Assembly (NCBI GenBank): GCA_018287875.1
Contig: JAGVVL010000001.1
Span: 7,130,001 to 7,194,000 of the forward strand
Direction of reading: 5' to 3'
Length of the DNA stretch: 64,000 nucleotides
Source: Nigrospora sphaerica
Lineage: Eukaryota; Ascomycota; Sordariomycetes; Amphisphaeriales; Apiosporaceae
In this document: one piece after another, positions 1-12,107 of the stretch
Numbering within the stretch: position 1 is the stretch's first letter
How the letters are laid out: every line of letters starts with the position of its first letter
Program-made: the position numbers and the translations under genes
Notes under the pieces: model-generated
What the model was told of the DNA's origin: nothing
Seen by the model: only the letters and a program-made list of their open reading frames with translations
Databases searched by the model: none

Positions 1-15
1 CGGGCAAGCACGTAC

Positions 16-408
16 CTGGAGCAGCATAGAGAAGGGGTAGCATTGCTTGAAGGTCGGGTTGGCCAGGAAGCTGTTGATGAAGGAGGGACAGGCGGCGGAG
101 CCGCCATCACCGGTGAAGTTGGCGCCGAGTGTGTCCAGGGGGCTCGGGAGAGGACTGGCGGCGACGGCAGTGGTCGAAGTCGCTTCGCCCGTGGCCGACG
201 AGGCGGCAGAGCCGACCGTGGTCGCGGCCGTGGCATCCTCACGGGCACGGCGGGCGACGCTCCGGCGTACGTAGTAGTGATGCTCCTCCGGGGACATGAT
301 GACCCATTGGCCGTTCTGGAAGACGGGGATGCGGGCGTCGGCGATCAGTGTCTCAGCCGGGAGGTGGGCAGAGGAGGGAGAAATAGCCGTGGCAACAGGC
401 GCACAGCC

Positions 409-441
<33 letters not shown>

Positions 442-480
442 CGGCAACGCCTGCGATACGAAAGTCATGACTGTCGGCAT
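16..480 (-). CDS. Secreted protein, DUF7729-like, 5' exon only (gene runs off left edge)
   Basis: The exon starts at the ATG at 480 and stays open to a good splice donor (CAG followed by GTACGTG on the minus strand, intron from 15), so the rest of the gene lies left of the window. The 155 visible residues begin with a signal peptide whose hydrophobic core is about ten consecutive leucines, followed by a small-residue cleavage region. The mature part has an Ala/Thr/Ser-rich linker and then a segment with Asn-Phe-Thr, Ala-Cys-Pro-Ser-Phe, a second Cys and Pro-Phe-Ser. That resembles the start of the DUF7729 domain of secreted or GPI-anchored fungal proteins. The domain call comes from recall of the motif pattern, not from a search, and no enzymatic role is known to me. 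Confidence 0.6.
412..438 (+). repeat. (CAG)9 trinucleotide repeat coding for leucines of a signal peptide
   Basis: Nine perfect CAG units on the plus strand read as nine CTG leucine codons in the minus-strand gene starting at 480. The tract forms most of the hydrophobic core of the signal peptide. Trinucleotide tracts of this purity are usually length-polymorphic. Confidence 0.95.
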
Positions 481-3314
481 GGTACCTGAACCTGAAACCC
501 GGCCGGGGTGGCACGGCCGATTGGGTGCCAACATGGATTCGGGGCGACTTTAAGACAGTCTAATCCAGTCCAGCCCGGGCGCAAGGGCAGCGGCTATCCG
601 GACGAGTGCTTTACGTGTGCTGCTAGACGGGCGACATGACCTCCCGGACCAGAAGGAGACGGGACGACGAGATGGGAGAGAGCTGTGGACGGATGAAGCG
701 GTAGCAGCAGCAGCGGGTAGTGGTAGCGGTAGCGGTAGCAAGCCGGCGCCAGAAACGGGACGGGCCCGTGTAAGTGATAAATAGATGGGACGACGGGGTA
801 AAATGAACGAATGCCAGGCTCGAGTGGCAGCGATCTCCAGCAAGCGGGGCGGGTTCAAGAGCAGGGAGCGGACAAACGAACGGAAGGGGACCGAGGTCCG
901 ACTGGGCTCTTGTTTTATTTTATTTTTCACCCTCCCGTCGATCGACGTCCACGACCGTTATGAAAACGAGGGCCGATGCGATGGGCTGGGAAGAAAGGGG
1001 GGAAACAGGCGGGAGACGGGAGAAACATGGAGGGGGAGTTGGTCGTTATACGGTCGAGAAGAAGGGAGGCAGGTACCACTGTTGGAAGTATTACCCATCA
1101 CCTGTCGGCCACACACTTTGGGTGGGAAACCTCCATGGGTAAGAGGTACCTAGATAGATGGCCCGGGGAGGGGGAAGGCGGGTTCGCGGTTTATTAGTCT
1201 TGTTGGCACCGCTGCCGCTGCCGCTGGCACTCGAGGCCGAGGCCGGGGCCTAGGCAGAGGCAGAGAGAGAGAGAGAGAGACATTACATCGATGTCGCCGT
1301 ATGAAGAGAGCGGGTTCCCCTGCCAAAGACAGCTTTCTCTCTCCCCTCCCGCTATTGAAGTAAGCAGGGCAGTTGGTGAGGGGGGGGGGGATGGATGGAG
1401 ACGGGTGTTCCTGGTGCCCGTTTGGCAGATCGAGCCAACTGGGTTTGCCCGCGTTAGCTCAGAATGTTTGCTTGGCGGTTAATCTTCCAAAGCCCGTCCA
1501 AGCCCGTCCAAGCCCGTACGCGCGCTCATGCGAATCGAATCAATCACAGTGGCTTGTTGCCATGAGCATGGCCTGCCTTGTCCACGGATCCATGAAGCCA
1601 TCCACCATCCAATTCCCACCCACGCCGGCCGGCCCACATGGTGAGAGTCGGCGCCCCAGAAGCAGAGCGGCTGGCTGGCGGGCGTGAGCAGCATCAGATT
1701 GAACGACCGGGGTCTCCCTTCCACGTCGTCTGCAGCCCTCCCGGATCAGGCAAGTCGCTTGTCGCTCTGCCGTTCTAGGCCCTTCGGACCTTCAGCCGCG
1801 TAGCTTTCTCTCTCCCTCCCTCTCCGTCCCCCTCCCTCTCTTGCAAGGGATAACAACCCCCCTCGTCGACGGCAGCGGTTCCAACAACCCGAACTGCTAG
1901 CCGCCGTCTCGTTTCTTCCCAGGCGACAAAAGGAGACGAGGCGTCAAGCGCGCGCTGCCTGCCCGTTAAACAAAGGCTCCAATCGAAACCTTGGTGCGTT
2001 TCTGCCAACGGGTCGGCAAATGCCCACCACACCGGCTGTGTCCGCCGGTAGGCCGAACTCGCGTGATGTGGCGCACCCGTAAATGCTCCAGGCCCCCCAT
2101 CCGTCCCATCGACGCAAACACGCCGCAACCAATTCCCTAAGTTGTCTGGTTGGCCGTTTCGACCGGCCCAGAAACGGAGCGGCCTGGGAGCCGAAGAAGC
2201 GGGGGGCTGGCAACATAACTATACTCTCTCCATGCGTTGGCAGCCCGGCTGGGCTACTACTGGCCCCGTCAGTGAATCGTCCATCTACTCGTACGAAGAG
2301 GTAGTTGTACTGCGGCAACCCAGCGTAGGTCGGCATAGGGAAGTGAGAGCTTTACTGCGTAAATTTGGTGGGCAGGCGCTAAGGGGTATTGGACGTACGT
2401 ACTACCTTAGGTACAACGCACTTACCTAACTACTTCAAGCCTTTACGTACGACGTGCATATATAACTGCACTTCGCCTGCGGTCCCATGCCTGCCTGACC
2501 CGACCCGGTCTAGTACCAAGCCCTGAGTCGCTGGGGAACCATCGTACATCTCCTCGATTTGGTGGCCTTCGGGGATTAAATTTCCCCAGTACAACCAGCC
2601 GTGGGAAAGCGCAGGCTCAGCTGCCTTCGGCCCAGGCCTGCCGCCCGCTTGGGTCGGCCGATAACGACGGGCTCTGCCTTACCTGTGCTTCACGCTCAAG
2701 AGCCCTGCCTAAGTGCGTAGCAAAGCTGGACCCGGGGGCGCTGGTCTGCCGAATCCCCGCAGTCAGCCTAGTGCGGCCTGCATCCATCATGCGAAGCCGC
2801 CCACTACCACACCCTCTCCGGTGCGCCGTGACACTGAGATACGCACGCACCGCCCCCATGTAACCTATCGTGCCAGCTAGGCTGTCTTGTGTGTCTTCGG
2901 GTTCTTTTACGCCCGAGGCACTGGTAGTCTACACCGCAACCACGGTAGGCAGGAAGAAAGTATGATGCTTTGTACATATCTCATTATGGACCGACTATAT
3001 GCAGTTATGCAAGTAGGGCAATTGTCCCTTATGCAACCCGCCCATGCGTACCCATCTTCGGGGTATTCCAAAACACCGTGCTTTCTCAAATACCCGTCGA
3101 GGTATCGGTAGTTTCCCCTCAAAACGCCAGACGATGCAGATCTTGTGCCCGCTGTTAAGCATCTTGCAGCCCCGGTTGTGTGCACGGTAGCTCAGGAGAG
3201 ACAAGGAAGGGGGAATAGGGAGTTGGAGAGGAAGAAGATAAAAGCGTAGAAGAAGCACGCTCTAAATATAGCCTGCCGGCCCGGTCCAAATACATTAAAG
3301 GCAATATTCCCTCT
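481..3314. other. Intergenic, 2.8 kb
   Basis: This lies between the secreted-protein gene (5' end at 480) and the 3' end of the ABC transporter, both on the minus strand. It should hold the promoter of the former and the terminator of the latter. It contains a (GA)n run near 1261-1281, a short tandem repeat at 1491-1517 and a GGTACCTAG motif near 1146. The open frames here have no recognisable content. Confidence 0.7.
1491..1517 (+). repeat. Short tandem repeat, 10-bp unit, about 2.7 copies
   Basis: The unit AGCCCGTCCA is repeated head to tail (1491-1500, 1501-1510, then a partial copy). It is non-coding as far as I can see. Confidence 0.9.
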
Positions 3315-6300
3315 CTATCGGTTCTTCTCCAAGCTCTGTAAATTCACAAGTTCGGCATAGCGGCCGTTTTTGCGCATCAGGTCAGAGTGCGTGCCCTCTT
3401 CGACGATGCGTCCTTGGTCAAAGACGTAAATCACGTCGGCCCTCTGGATGGTGCTGAGGCGGTGCGCCACAGCAATCGTGGTGCGGCCCTTGGCCGCCTT
3501 GTCGAGCGCCGCCTGCACCACGTGTTCCGACTCCGAGTCCAGCGCCGACGTCGCCTCGTCGAGAAGGAGGATCTTGGGGTCGCGGATCAGCGCCCGCGCA
3601 ATGGCGATGCGCTGCTTTTGCCCGCCCGACAACAGGGCGCCCTTGCTGCCAACCACCGTGTTGAAGCCCTCGGGCATCGACATGATGAAATCGTAGATGT
3701 TGGCCTCCTTGCATGCAAACTCGACGGCCTCGTCGCTGACCTCGTGCGCCGCGCCCAGCAGAATGTTCTCCTTGATCGTCCCCTGATACAACGTAGGTTC
3801 CTGCGACACAAGGGCGATGAAGGAACGATATTGGTTCACGTTCAGCGAGCTGACCTCCTTGCCGTCGACGAAGATGCCGCCCACTAGTGGGTCGTAGAAG
3901 CGCTCGAGAAGAGCGATCGTCGTGCTCTTGCCGCAGCCCGACGCGCCGACCAAGGCCACGTACTGGCCGGGACGAACCGTCAGGTTCAGTCCCCGCAGAA
4001 CAGGCTGTTCTGGGCGCGTCGGGTAGCGGAAGTGGACGTCGCGGAACTCGATGGTGCCGTCCACCGAATCCAGCGGCGCGCCTTCCTGGGACCAGCTGTC
4101 GACCGTGGGTTTCCTGTCAAATAGCGTCTTCAGCTCGCCCGCGGCGTGGTGGGCCTTGCCCATGTCGGGCGCGAACGAGAAGACGGATCCGGCGGACTGG
4201 GCGCCGAAGATGACGGCCGAGAAGCAGATGAAGAACTGGAACATGTCGTATTCGAATTTGGCAATCAAGGTTCCACCGTACCAGAAGCCGAGCGCGAACG
4301 CCAGAAACAGAAAAGACTGAGACGCGGCATATAGCGTGCTCGACTTGACGACCGACACCAAACTGGCGCGCTGTTGGGCGGCCAGGGATTCCTGGTACTG
4401 CCTGAGCACATCGCGTTCACGCGTCAACGAGGCCACGGTCCGGATCGCGGAAATGGCCTCGGACGCGTACGAGGCCGACTTCTCATAAGCCCGCTTGGAT
4501 CGGCGCTGGAAATGCGCCAGCATGTAGAACCGGAAGAAACCACACCCCAGTAGCACCGGGATGGTTGCGATACAGACCAGCGACAGCTTCCAACCAATGG
4601 CCAGGGCCAAGACGAGCGCAGAAACCAGCGTGGTGCTGACCATGAGCAGGGTACCCAGTGTCACACCGCTCAGTCCGGCCAGATGGGTCGTCTCCGTCGA
4701 GAGGAACGAGGTCAGCGCACCGGCCGTGTTGCCGTCCTTGTCGAAAAAGGCGATGTCCTGCCGAAGCATGGTCCGGAAGGCCTGGTCGCGTACTCGGTGA
4801 ATGAGCCGTTCTGAGCACTTGGCGAAAGCCACGCCTTGCGCAACGAAGGCGATGAACTGCACCACGGCCAGCATGAGATACATGGCACTCCAAAAGTCAC
4901 TGTCGCGCTTAACCTGGCCGTTGTTGGCCGGGTTGAGAGCCGAACCTCCGAGAGTCTGTCCGAGATTAGTCCCGTGCGCACGCCACGTCGCAGTGACGAA
5001 TGCCACTTACCATGATTTGTTTGGCGAAAAACAGGGCCTGGACCGGGTTACCGCCACCACAGATGGCCGACCAGAAACATCCCCAGACCATCAATTTCCA
5101 CTCCTGCTTGTTGAACGAGGCAATCAGTTTGATGAGAACCCAGAGGCCATACTTGTGTTCCTCCTCGGCCACGCGGCCCTGGAGCGCCCTGCTGGAAGCC
5201 GAAGCATGCGACGCGGAGCGATTCAGCTTCTCCCGCATATTATCCTCGGGGTCTGCAACGTAGCCGCCATCCTTGGCGGAAGCCTTGCGGATCATTGCTT
5301 CTTCTTCCAAGTCGGCGGCTTCCTGCTCCGCGGCCGTCATCTCGTTCACGGCCGCGATGTTCTGGGCGCTGACGAGGTTGAAATAGGAGCCGCGCTTCTC
5401 GAGAAGCTCAGCATGCGTCCCCTGTTCGACAATAGAACCTTGTGACATGACCACGATGTTATGGGCATCCCGAATGGTCGAGAGACGGTGGGCAATGGTG
5501 ATGGTTGTACGGCCGGCGGCAGCAACCTCGAGGGCGGCCTGGACGACGCCTTCGGATTTGGTGTCGAGTGCGCTTGTGGCTTCATCGAGAAGCAAGATCT
5601 TAGGGTCGGAAACAATGGCGCGGGCGATGGCGATGCGTTGTTTCTGACCGCCAGAGAGTAGGAAGCCTCGCTCGCCAACGTTGGTCTCGTATCCTTCGGG
5701 CAGGCCGGAGATGAAGTCGTGCGCGTTGGCCTTTTTAGCAGCCTCCACGATGAGCTCCCTTTGTTGCTCCTCACTCGCATGCTCGTGTTTCGTGCCAATA
5801 AGACCGTGCTGGATGTTGCCGAAGATGGTCGTGCTGAACAACGTGGGCTCTTGGCTGACGAGGGCAATATTTTGACGCAGCCAACGCAGGTTGAGAGTAC
5901 TGATGTCATGCCCATCGAGATACACCTTGCCGCCGACGGGATCATAGAAGCGCTCCACAAGGCCCACGATAGTACTCTTGCCGGAGCCCGAGGCACCGAC
6001 GAGGGCGGTCGTCTTTCCAGCCGGGATATCTAGGGTGACATCCTTCATGACGACGACTTCGGGGCGCGAGGGGTAGATGTGCTTGACGTTCTCGAGGCGG
6101 ATTGTGCCCTCGACGTGGTCCAGCTTCTCCCCAGAATCGTCCGTCGGGTCCAGGGGCGAGACTCGGTCAATGGTGTTGAAGATCTTAACCGCCGCAGCCA
6201 CGGCCGTTCCAAAGGCTTGGATGTTAGGGGCGACGTTGCCGAGATTAAAGGCGCCGACCATGACAGACATCATGATAATCAAGATCTTGGAGAGACTGGT

Positions 6301-7398
6301 CTCGCCGTTGACCAGCATACTGCTGCCCACCCAGAAAGAGAGACCGTAGTTGAGGTACAGGATCAACATCATGCCGGCGACCATGCACGCAATCGTCGCC
6401 TTGACCCGAAAGCCGAAATATTCGGCCTTGGTCAGGTGGGCATCATACTGCTTGGCGAGGCGGTCTTGGGTTCCGAAGGCGACGGCGTTCCGGACGGAGC
6501 TAATGACCTCGTCCGCCACGGTGCCGCCAAGAGCATAGGCCTGGATGGAGCCTTTGTTGTACTTGATCATGAACGACGAGCCGGTGCCCATAACCAGCAA
6601 CAGCGCCACAACGGTCGAGATCAGGATGAGGGTCAGTTTCCAGTACTGGACGAAGCCAATGACGAAGGCGGAAACGAAGGTCGCCACGGCCGTCAGGGTC
6701 AAGCCGACCTTCTCCGAGATGCCGTCCTGGATCAGGTTGGTATCGGCCGTGATGCGCGTCGTCACTTCACCAGCCCCCAGCTTGTCGAAGAAGCCAATGT
6801 TCTGCCGCATGCAGCTCTCGAGGTAGTGCTCGCGGATCTTGGCACTGATGTGTTCGCCGGTATAGATGAAGCCCACCGTGGCAACATAGATGGTGACAAA
6901 CTCGCCGATGGCCAGGTAGACAAAGTAGAGGACCAGGGAGGTCATCTCGTTCATGAAGTCGTTATAGGCATCCTGGTTCCAGGCGTTGGGCCGCTGCACT
7001 CGGAAGTAGTCCTGGAAGGTTCCCTGCAGGTTGCCGAAGATGACCGTCATCAAGGGCAGCGCGGCGCCGCCGGCGATGGCGCAGAGGCAGCTCACAAAGA
7101 TGATGAGGAGGTCGTTCCTGGAGGAGTACCGGTAGAGAATGCCCACGCCAGCCGTGACATCGGCCGTGGTAATTTGCCGTCGAAGAATCTCAGCCTCGTG
7201 GGCGGGCAGGTGGCGAAAAGGGTCCGTCTCGGACTCATCCGCGGCCTTTACGGCCTTGGAGTCGGCCTTGGACAAGGTCACGGCGGTATGGTCGTTGCTC
7301 CCGCCCTTCTCGGACGAAGCATCGGGGGTGGAGGCCCGGGCGGATACGGCGCCGTCGCCTGGCGCGTTAGCCTTCTCGGGGTCGGCGTGCTGGGCCAT
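3315..7398 (-). CDS. ABC-B family full transporter (P-glycoprotein/MDR type)
   Basis: There are two exons: 7398-5011 and 4955-3315. The 55-nt intron (5010-4956) has donor GTAAGT, a CTAAT branch site and acceptor CAG. The predicted protein is 1342 residues, normal for fungal MDR pumps, with the layout TMD1-NBD1-TMD2-NBD2. NBD1 has Walker A GASGSGKST (about 468-476), signature LSGGQ (about 581) and Walker B ILLLDEATSALD (about 601). NBD2 has GASGCGKST (about 1133) and LSGGQ (about 1238). Both nucleotide sites look intact. The family uses ATP to export hydrophobic compounds, lipids or peptides across the plasma membrane; the substrate cannot be told from sequence. The frame stays open upstream to a TTG at 7668, but the first ATG is at 7398 and the upstream residues are unlike the family. 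No metabolite cluster is nearby, so general detoxification is the simplest guess. Confidence 0.95.
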
Positions 7399-10300
7399 GG
7401 CGGCGAAGACGGCGTGCCTGGAGGGGCACGCGGCGAGTGGGACAGACGAGGCGTCGCAGGACCGGATGGAGAAGAGAGAGAGTGCGTGTGAGAGAGAGGC
7501 CTGGTCGGCACGGGGGCGGGGCGTGGGCGAGCCGGTGAGGGTTTTATCAAGAGGCGAGGCTGACCGAGGTAACTGCTCTCCGAGTCGCAGAACAGGGTTC
7601 TTGGGTGTTGCGGGCTTGCGGCGACGATCCCCGTGCTGCGAGGGTGCGAGCTCACGTGGCGTGCTCAAGAAGAGAGCGGGCGACGGGCTATCTCATGACG
7701 ATCCTGTCCGTCAAGAGACACAGAGCGGCTGCGACAGTCAGCGGCAGCGGCAGGAGTAAGCGAAGCAAAGCGAAGACCCGGGCCCCAGAGGAAAGGATTG
7801 GCAACGGAATTCTGGAATTCGGTGGCGCCGCGGGCCCTTTTTGAGTCCGCGGGCAGTTCAGTCCATCCCCATCGCATTCTCACCTTCCCCTTGTGCCTAT
7901 CCTGGCAACCAAATCGGAAGGGGCGAAGGCGGCTCCACTATGCATAGATGTCGAGTGTGCATGTACGGGATTTCAGCATTCCGCTTGTGTCAACACTCCA
8001 GTAGTCTGGCCGGTGGAGACGGTACAAATTCGGTACCGATTGGTGCTGCGTCCCGACAGGGCCAGAGCGGGCACTCTCGCTCCAGCCGAACCGAATGGCA
8101 CTCGTCGCCTCGGCGTGGGTAGTCTGGTAGCCGAAGTCAGTTCATTATGTCGAATGGCAGGCAGCTCGGGCGCTCTGGGGCCCAAAAGCTGGGATGCAGC
8201 TAAACTGCGAGCAGGATGCGCGACCTTAGGTACGAACTAACGGCGCCAAGCCCTCACGCAGCCGCCCACTCAGCGCCGCCTACCGTGGAAACAGCCTATT
8301 TCGATAGCGGCCAACAGTGGCCCGAGTATAACGCAACGCCGGATGTTGTGAATTCCCGAGGGATGGAAACATGCCCGACAGAGACGCGTGGTGCGTACGC
8401 GTGGGATCTGTGAGAACAGAGGCCCCAGCTACGGTCCTTGGTTGGGTTGTGAGGGATGGATGGCCGCAGGGCCCCCGACGACGCCACCGAGGCCCAGAGC
8501 CAAAACGACACCGGGGACTTAGGTAGAAGAGAGACTAGCTGGAGATTCGATGCCGGCTCGCCGGGTGAGTCAAGTACCTACCCAAGCGTCCACCACCCTC
8601 ATCTCACTGCATATCTCCGTAAAGACAGCTTACGGGGTGCTTCGGCGGACCAACAGGTAAATTATTGCTTGTCGCGTACGGGCCGATCACCGTCCTTCAC
8701 GCGTGTAGACACGAAGCCAGGCCGCCAAGTTAGAAAAGCTTACTTTGGTCGCTTGGTTCCGTAGGCTACAGAGGCAACAGGGACTGGAAAGCGCATGCAG
8801 ATCTCGAAGACCCGTCCACCAACTGCACAAAATGAAATGACCGATCCTTACGAGCCAGGGAGGGTCTGGGGGGTCCGTTCGGACCCAGACCGAGCCGCCT
8901 GGTGGAGTCAACCCCCTTCGGAGGAATGACCCGGAACGTTCAGTACCACACTTGAAGTACTCGGCACCAGGTAGCTAATAAGTTCTTTTCTCCCTGAGGA
9001 CGGACGCCTAATTGGTTTACACATGAGACACCACCACATGCTGCTGCTCAAGCACATGATGGCTCTGTGCCGCCGGAAAGGCAGGGTGAATGTCGCTCAG
9101 GTAAGCATCCACCTTCTCGTGTCCCGGATACCCTGCCTTCTGGATCAATAGTCGTACTCCGTACAACCAACGCGTATACAGGGACCAGGGCCCCTAGCGG
9201 TGAGAAAACCCACGCGTGATATGGACCTGATGCACGTAACCGCACGCCGTTTTCCACCTGCGATGTTCCGATGGACAATGGTACCGATCCCTCTAGTCGG
9301 GCCCAGAGCTTCTGGCCGCGTTCAGTAGGGGGTGGGTCGACCTATGGGGTCTCGGCACCATATGTCGACCGAGGGCCGAATTGCCAAGACGGAGAGATGT
9401 TACCGGCTTACCCTCTTACCTGCGTACCTATCTTGCCAATGCAGCCAACCGCCACTTGTAGGAGTCCTAGCGGGCAGCCCAGTAAGCAAAGCAACCTACC
9501 GAGCTGCGAATAGGGCAGGAGAGTCTCCCGTCCTCGGCCCGGCTTATCACATACTGACTCGACCGGCGGGTCTGACTGACATACGCCGTACAGGACGGAA
9601 CGGGGGGACGATGACTTGGGCTTACCATCTTTGTAACCTTCTCAGCCTTTCATGCGCATGGTCGGCATGAGCGTCACGTCAAATAGACACAGCTAAGCAA
9701 CCTAATGCCGACGGAGCCGGAGCCTTATTTTCTGGCAACCGGGGCGAGTGCGATAGACGACATTCTCTGGCCTTACCGAGAGAGTGCAGGTCTGACTGCT
9801 TGCTAGCCTGCCTGTGAGCACCGTCTTCTAGAGCTACGTCCCCCAAGAAGCCCATGATTACAGCTCCAGTGGTCTTGGTGACTGGCTTGGCTTGGCTGCA
9901 TGAAGACTCCTGCACCTCCCCTGCCCATAAATACATCTTCCTGCCTCTTGCCCGGACGATCCTTCCTTCCCTAAGAGACCCTCGCCCTCACCTGTAGCTC
10001 AAAATGTCTTTTCTCAGCCAAGGAAAAAATGATATTACCACTGCCTGCGTACAGAGTGTCCATGTCCCCATATGCATCCGGTCAGAGCGGCACTCGACTT
10101 ACGTATAAAAAATGGGAGGCAAGACGGAACCCATCCGGTATATATCTAGTGTCGTAAGGGACGGTGAGTGGCAAGCTTGCCGAACCGACCCCACAAACGG
10201 CCCCATCAACCGCAGCTCTAGGTTCGTGGACCCGGCAGCATTATCTCTTGTGCCTTTCCAAGACTGCGTTGGAGGTAAGTACTTAGGTATGTAGATGCAT

Positions 10301-10594
10301 GGATATACCTTTTGGGGCGTGCCCAATCAGAAGGCGCGACTGTCAACCAAGCGCAGCGTTCTTTTCGCCATTAGGTAGGTTGCCTCGCCGTGACGTTGCA
10401 GGGCCGTGACTTCACAGCCAGACGAAGGCAAATTCGCCATCTTCAACTTGGACAGCTTGTCCTCAGCACTGATTGTTATTTTGTAGGCATTTCGCTTAGT
10501 GCTTCTTCCCACCCTCTGCCCAAGCAAGCAAGCAAGCCATCACCAACAATCCGGCCCCGGTGCTCGTCCATCGCGCCGCCTGCCAACGAGCGCC
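7399..10594. other. Intergenic, 3.2 kb, divergent promoter region
   Basis: This separates the 5' ends of the ABC transporter (minus) and the SARAF-like gene (plus). I see no gene. The reading frames are short and low in coding character. Several TTAGGTA-type motifs occur (near 8225, 8519 and 10279). Confidence 0.65.
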
Positions 10595-11533
10595 ATGCAT
10601 CATCCACTACCGACTCTGTTACCCCTCCTCCTCGCCCTCGCCCCGGCCGCGACGCATGCCGCCTCCCAACCCAAGAATGCCATACTTCTGTCGCAGGTGC
10701 AGAGCCTGACGCTACGGGCCGGCGCCATGACGTCGCACCGTCGCGTGCCGGCCGCGCCCCAGCTCAAGTGCGTCTCGTCACCTGCCGTTTGCCGCCTCCA
10801 CGCCATCGAAACGATGCGCTGCGTGAACCAGGGCTCTGGCTACTCCTCCGAGGACATCCAGTGGTCCTGCTCTGCCTCGCTCCCGCCCGAGCTCAAGTTG
10901 GGCAGCACCGAGGTGGTCTGCGAGGGCTACGCCGGCCCGGACGACGAATACGTCCTCAAAGGCAGCTGTGGCGTGGAGTACAGGCTGATCCTCACCGACG
11001 TCGGCGAGGAGAAATACCCCCATCTGGTCGGCGGCCAAGGCGGCAAAAACGTCGCCGACGCGGGATGGGACTGGAGCGGCGTACTTTTCCTCATGCTCTT
11101 CGTGGGAGTCATTGCGTGGATGGCCTACAGTGCTTACTACAACGCCAACGAGCCTCGTCAACCAAGGCCGCGTCGGCCGTACGGTGCCGGCGGCGGTGGC
11201 GGCGGCTGGGGCCCAGGCTTCGGAGGAGGCGGCGGCGGCGGTGGAGCTTTCGGCGGAGGCTTCGGGGACGATGACCCGCCCCCGCCGTACAGCTCGAAGC
11301 CTCGTGCATCGTCGACACACCAAGGGGGCGGCTGGCGGCCGGGATTTTGGACTGGTACCGCCGCCGGCGCTGCAGCGGGCTACATGGCAGGCAACCGAGG
11401 CACCAGCCGGCAACAACCACGCGATTACTACGGCAGTGGATGGGGTGCTGGCTCGTCCTCGGGAGCGGGATCCAGTACGACTTCGACCGAGCGGCATGAG
11501 AGCACTGGCTTCGGGGGGACGAGCCGAAGATAG
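10595..11533 (+). CDS. SARAF-like ER membrane protein (TMEM66 family)
   Basis: A single exon encodes 312 residues from the ATG at 10595; the frame is open 32 codons further upstream but the signal peptide starts here. A signal peptide (about 1-22) precedes a Cys-containing lumenal domain (about 25-155), with CVSS, CRLH, MRC, SCSAS, CEGY and SCGVEYRL elements typical of SARAF. One transmembrane helix (about 160-182) and a long cytosolic tail rich in Gly, Pro and Ser follow, with runs of glycine broken by Trp and Phe. In animals SARAF sits in the ER and limits store-operated calcium entry by acting on STIM1. Fungi are not known to have STIM/Orai, so the fungal role is open. The family call rests on recognised Cys-motif order and topology. 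Confidence 0.8.
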   Translation: MHHPLPTLLPLLLALAPAATHAASQPKNAILLSQVQSLTLRAGAMTSHRRVPAAPQLKCVSSPAVCRLHAIETMRCVNQGSGYSSEDIQWSCSASLPPELKLGSTEVVCEGYAGPDDEYVLKGSCGVEYRLILTDVGEEKYPHLVGGQGGKNVADAGWDWSGVLFLMLFVGVIAWMAYSAYYNANEPRQPRPRRPYGAGGGGGGWGPGFGGGGGGGGAFGGGFGDDDPPPPYSSKPRASSTHQGGGWRPGFWTGTAAGAAAGYMAGNRGTSRQQPRDYYGSGWGAGSSSGAGSSTTSTERHESTGFGGTSRR

Positions 11534-12107
11534 TGTGCATTTGCGTTGAAGCGACAGCTTCCCCCCTACCATTGAATAGACATCACCACACGACGTCCAC
11601 GTTGCACATGCAAAACCCCCCAAAGGCGGTCTCCGATGGCACAGCTGCACACAGCCGTATTGATTCCCCCAGCGAGCCGATTGTACCGATCCAGAGGCGT
11701 CACCAGAATAGTCCTGAACACGTAGATAGGGGGTATCTGGGTTCCTGCGAGATAGTCCATCGTGCGTCTCTATCCTGTGTCACACCGTTCCGGACGGGCC
11801 GCGAACCGCTGCATTTGCGCTTCCCTGGTCGTCGTCTCCTCGCAACGGTTCGTAAAGCGGCACTACCTCGTCATCTCCTCTAGGTTGGGTATCCTGGCGG
11901 ACAAAAAGAGCACCGCAAGTTCATCTCTGCCCTTCTCGTCTGAAGAAGCGCTTGTTTCAGGCGCCCGGGCCGTTTCCACTTTCCGTCACTCGTGCCTCTC
12001 ATTATATGTACACTGGCCGGTTGGCACGCCTTGCTGTAGTCTTACAATCGCCTCTCCTGGCTCCTCGCGCAATCCGTATCGTGTAACCCAGGGGTAGGGC
12101 TGCAGGC
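11534..12107. other. Intergenic, 0.6 kb, convergent 3' ends
   Basis: This is the space between the 3' ends of the SARAF-like gene (plus) and BRE1 (minus). It presumably holds both 3' UTRs. I see nothing else in it. Confidence 0.7.

Noticed and set aside
6079..7491. 470-codon open frame antisense to the ABC transporter
   Set aside because: It is the reverse-strand shadow of a GC-rich coding exon. The composition is skewed and the sense frame has all ABC motifs.
7399..7668. 90-residue N-terminal extension of the ABC transporter
   Set aside because: The open frame upstream of 7398 begins with TTG, not ATG, and its residues do not resemble the family. It is most likely 5' UTR.
10390..11274. 294-codon Arg-rich frame overlapping the SARAF-like gene
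   Set aside because: Alternative frame of the same exon with extreme Arg/Pro content; the SARAF frame has a signal peptide, Cys motifs and a membrane helix.
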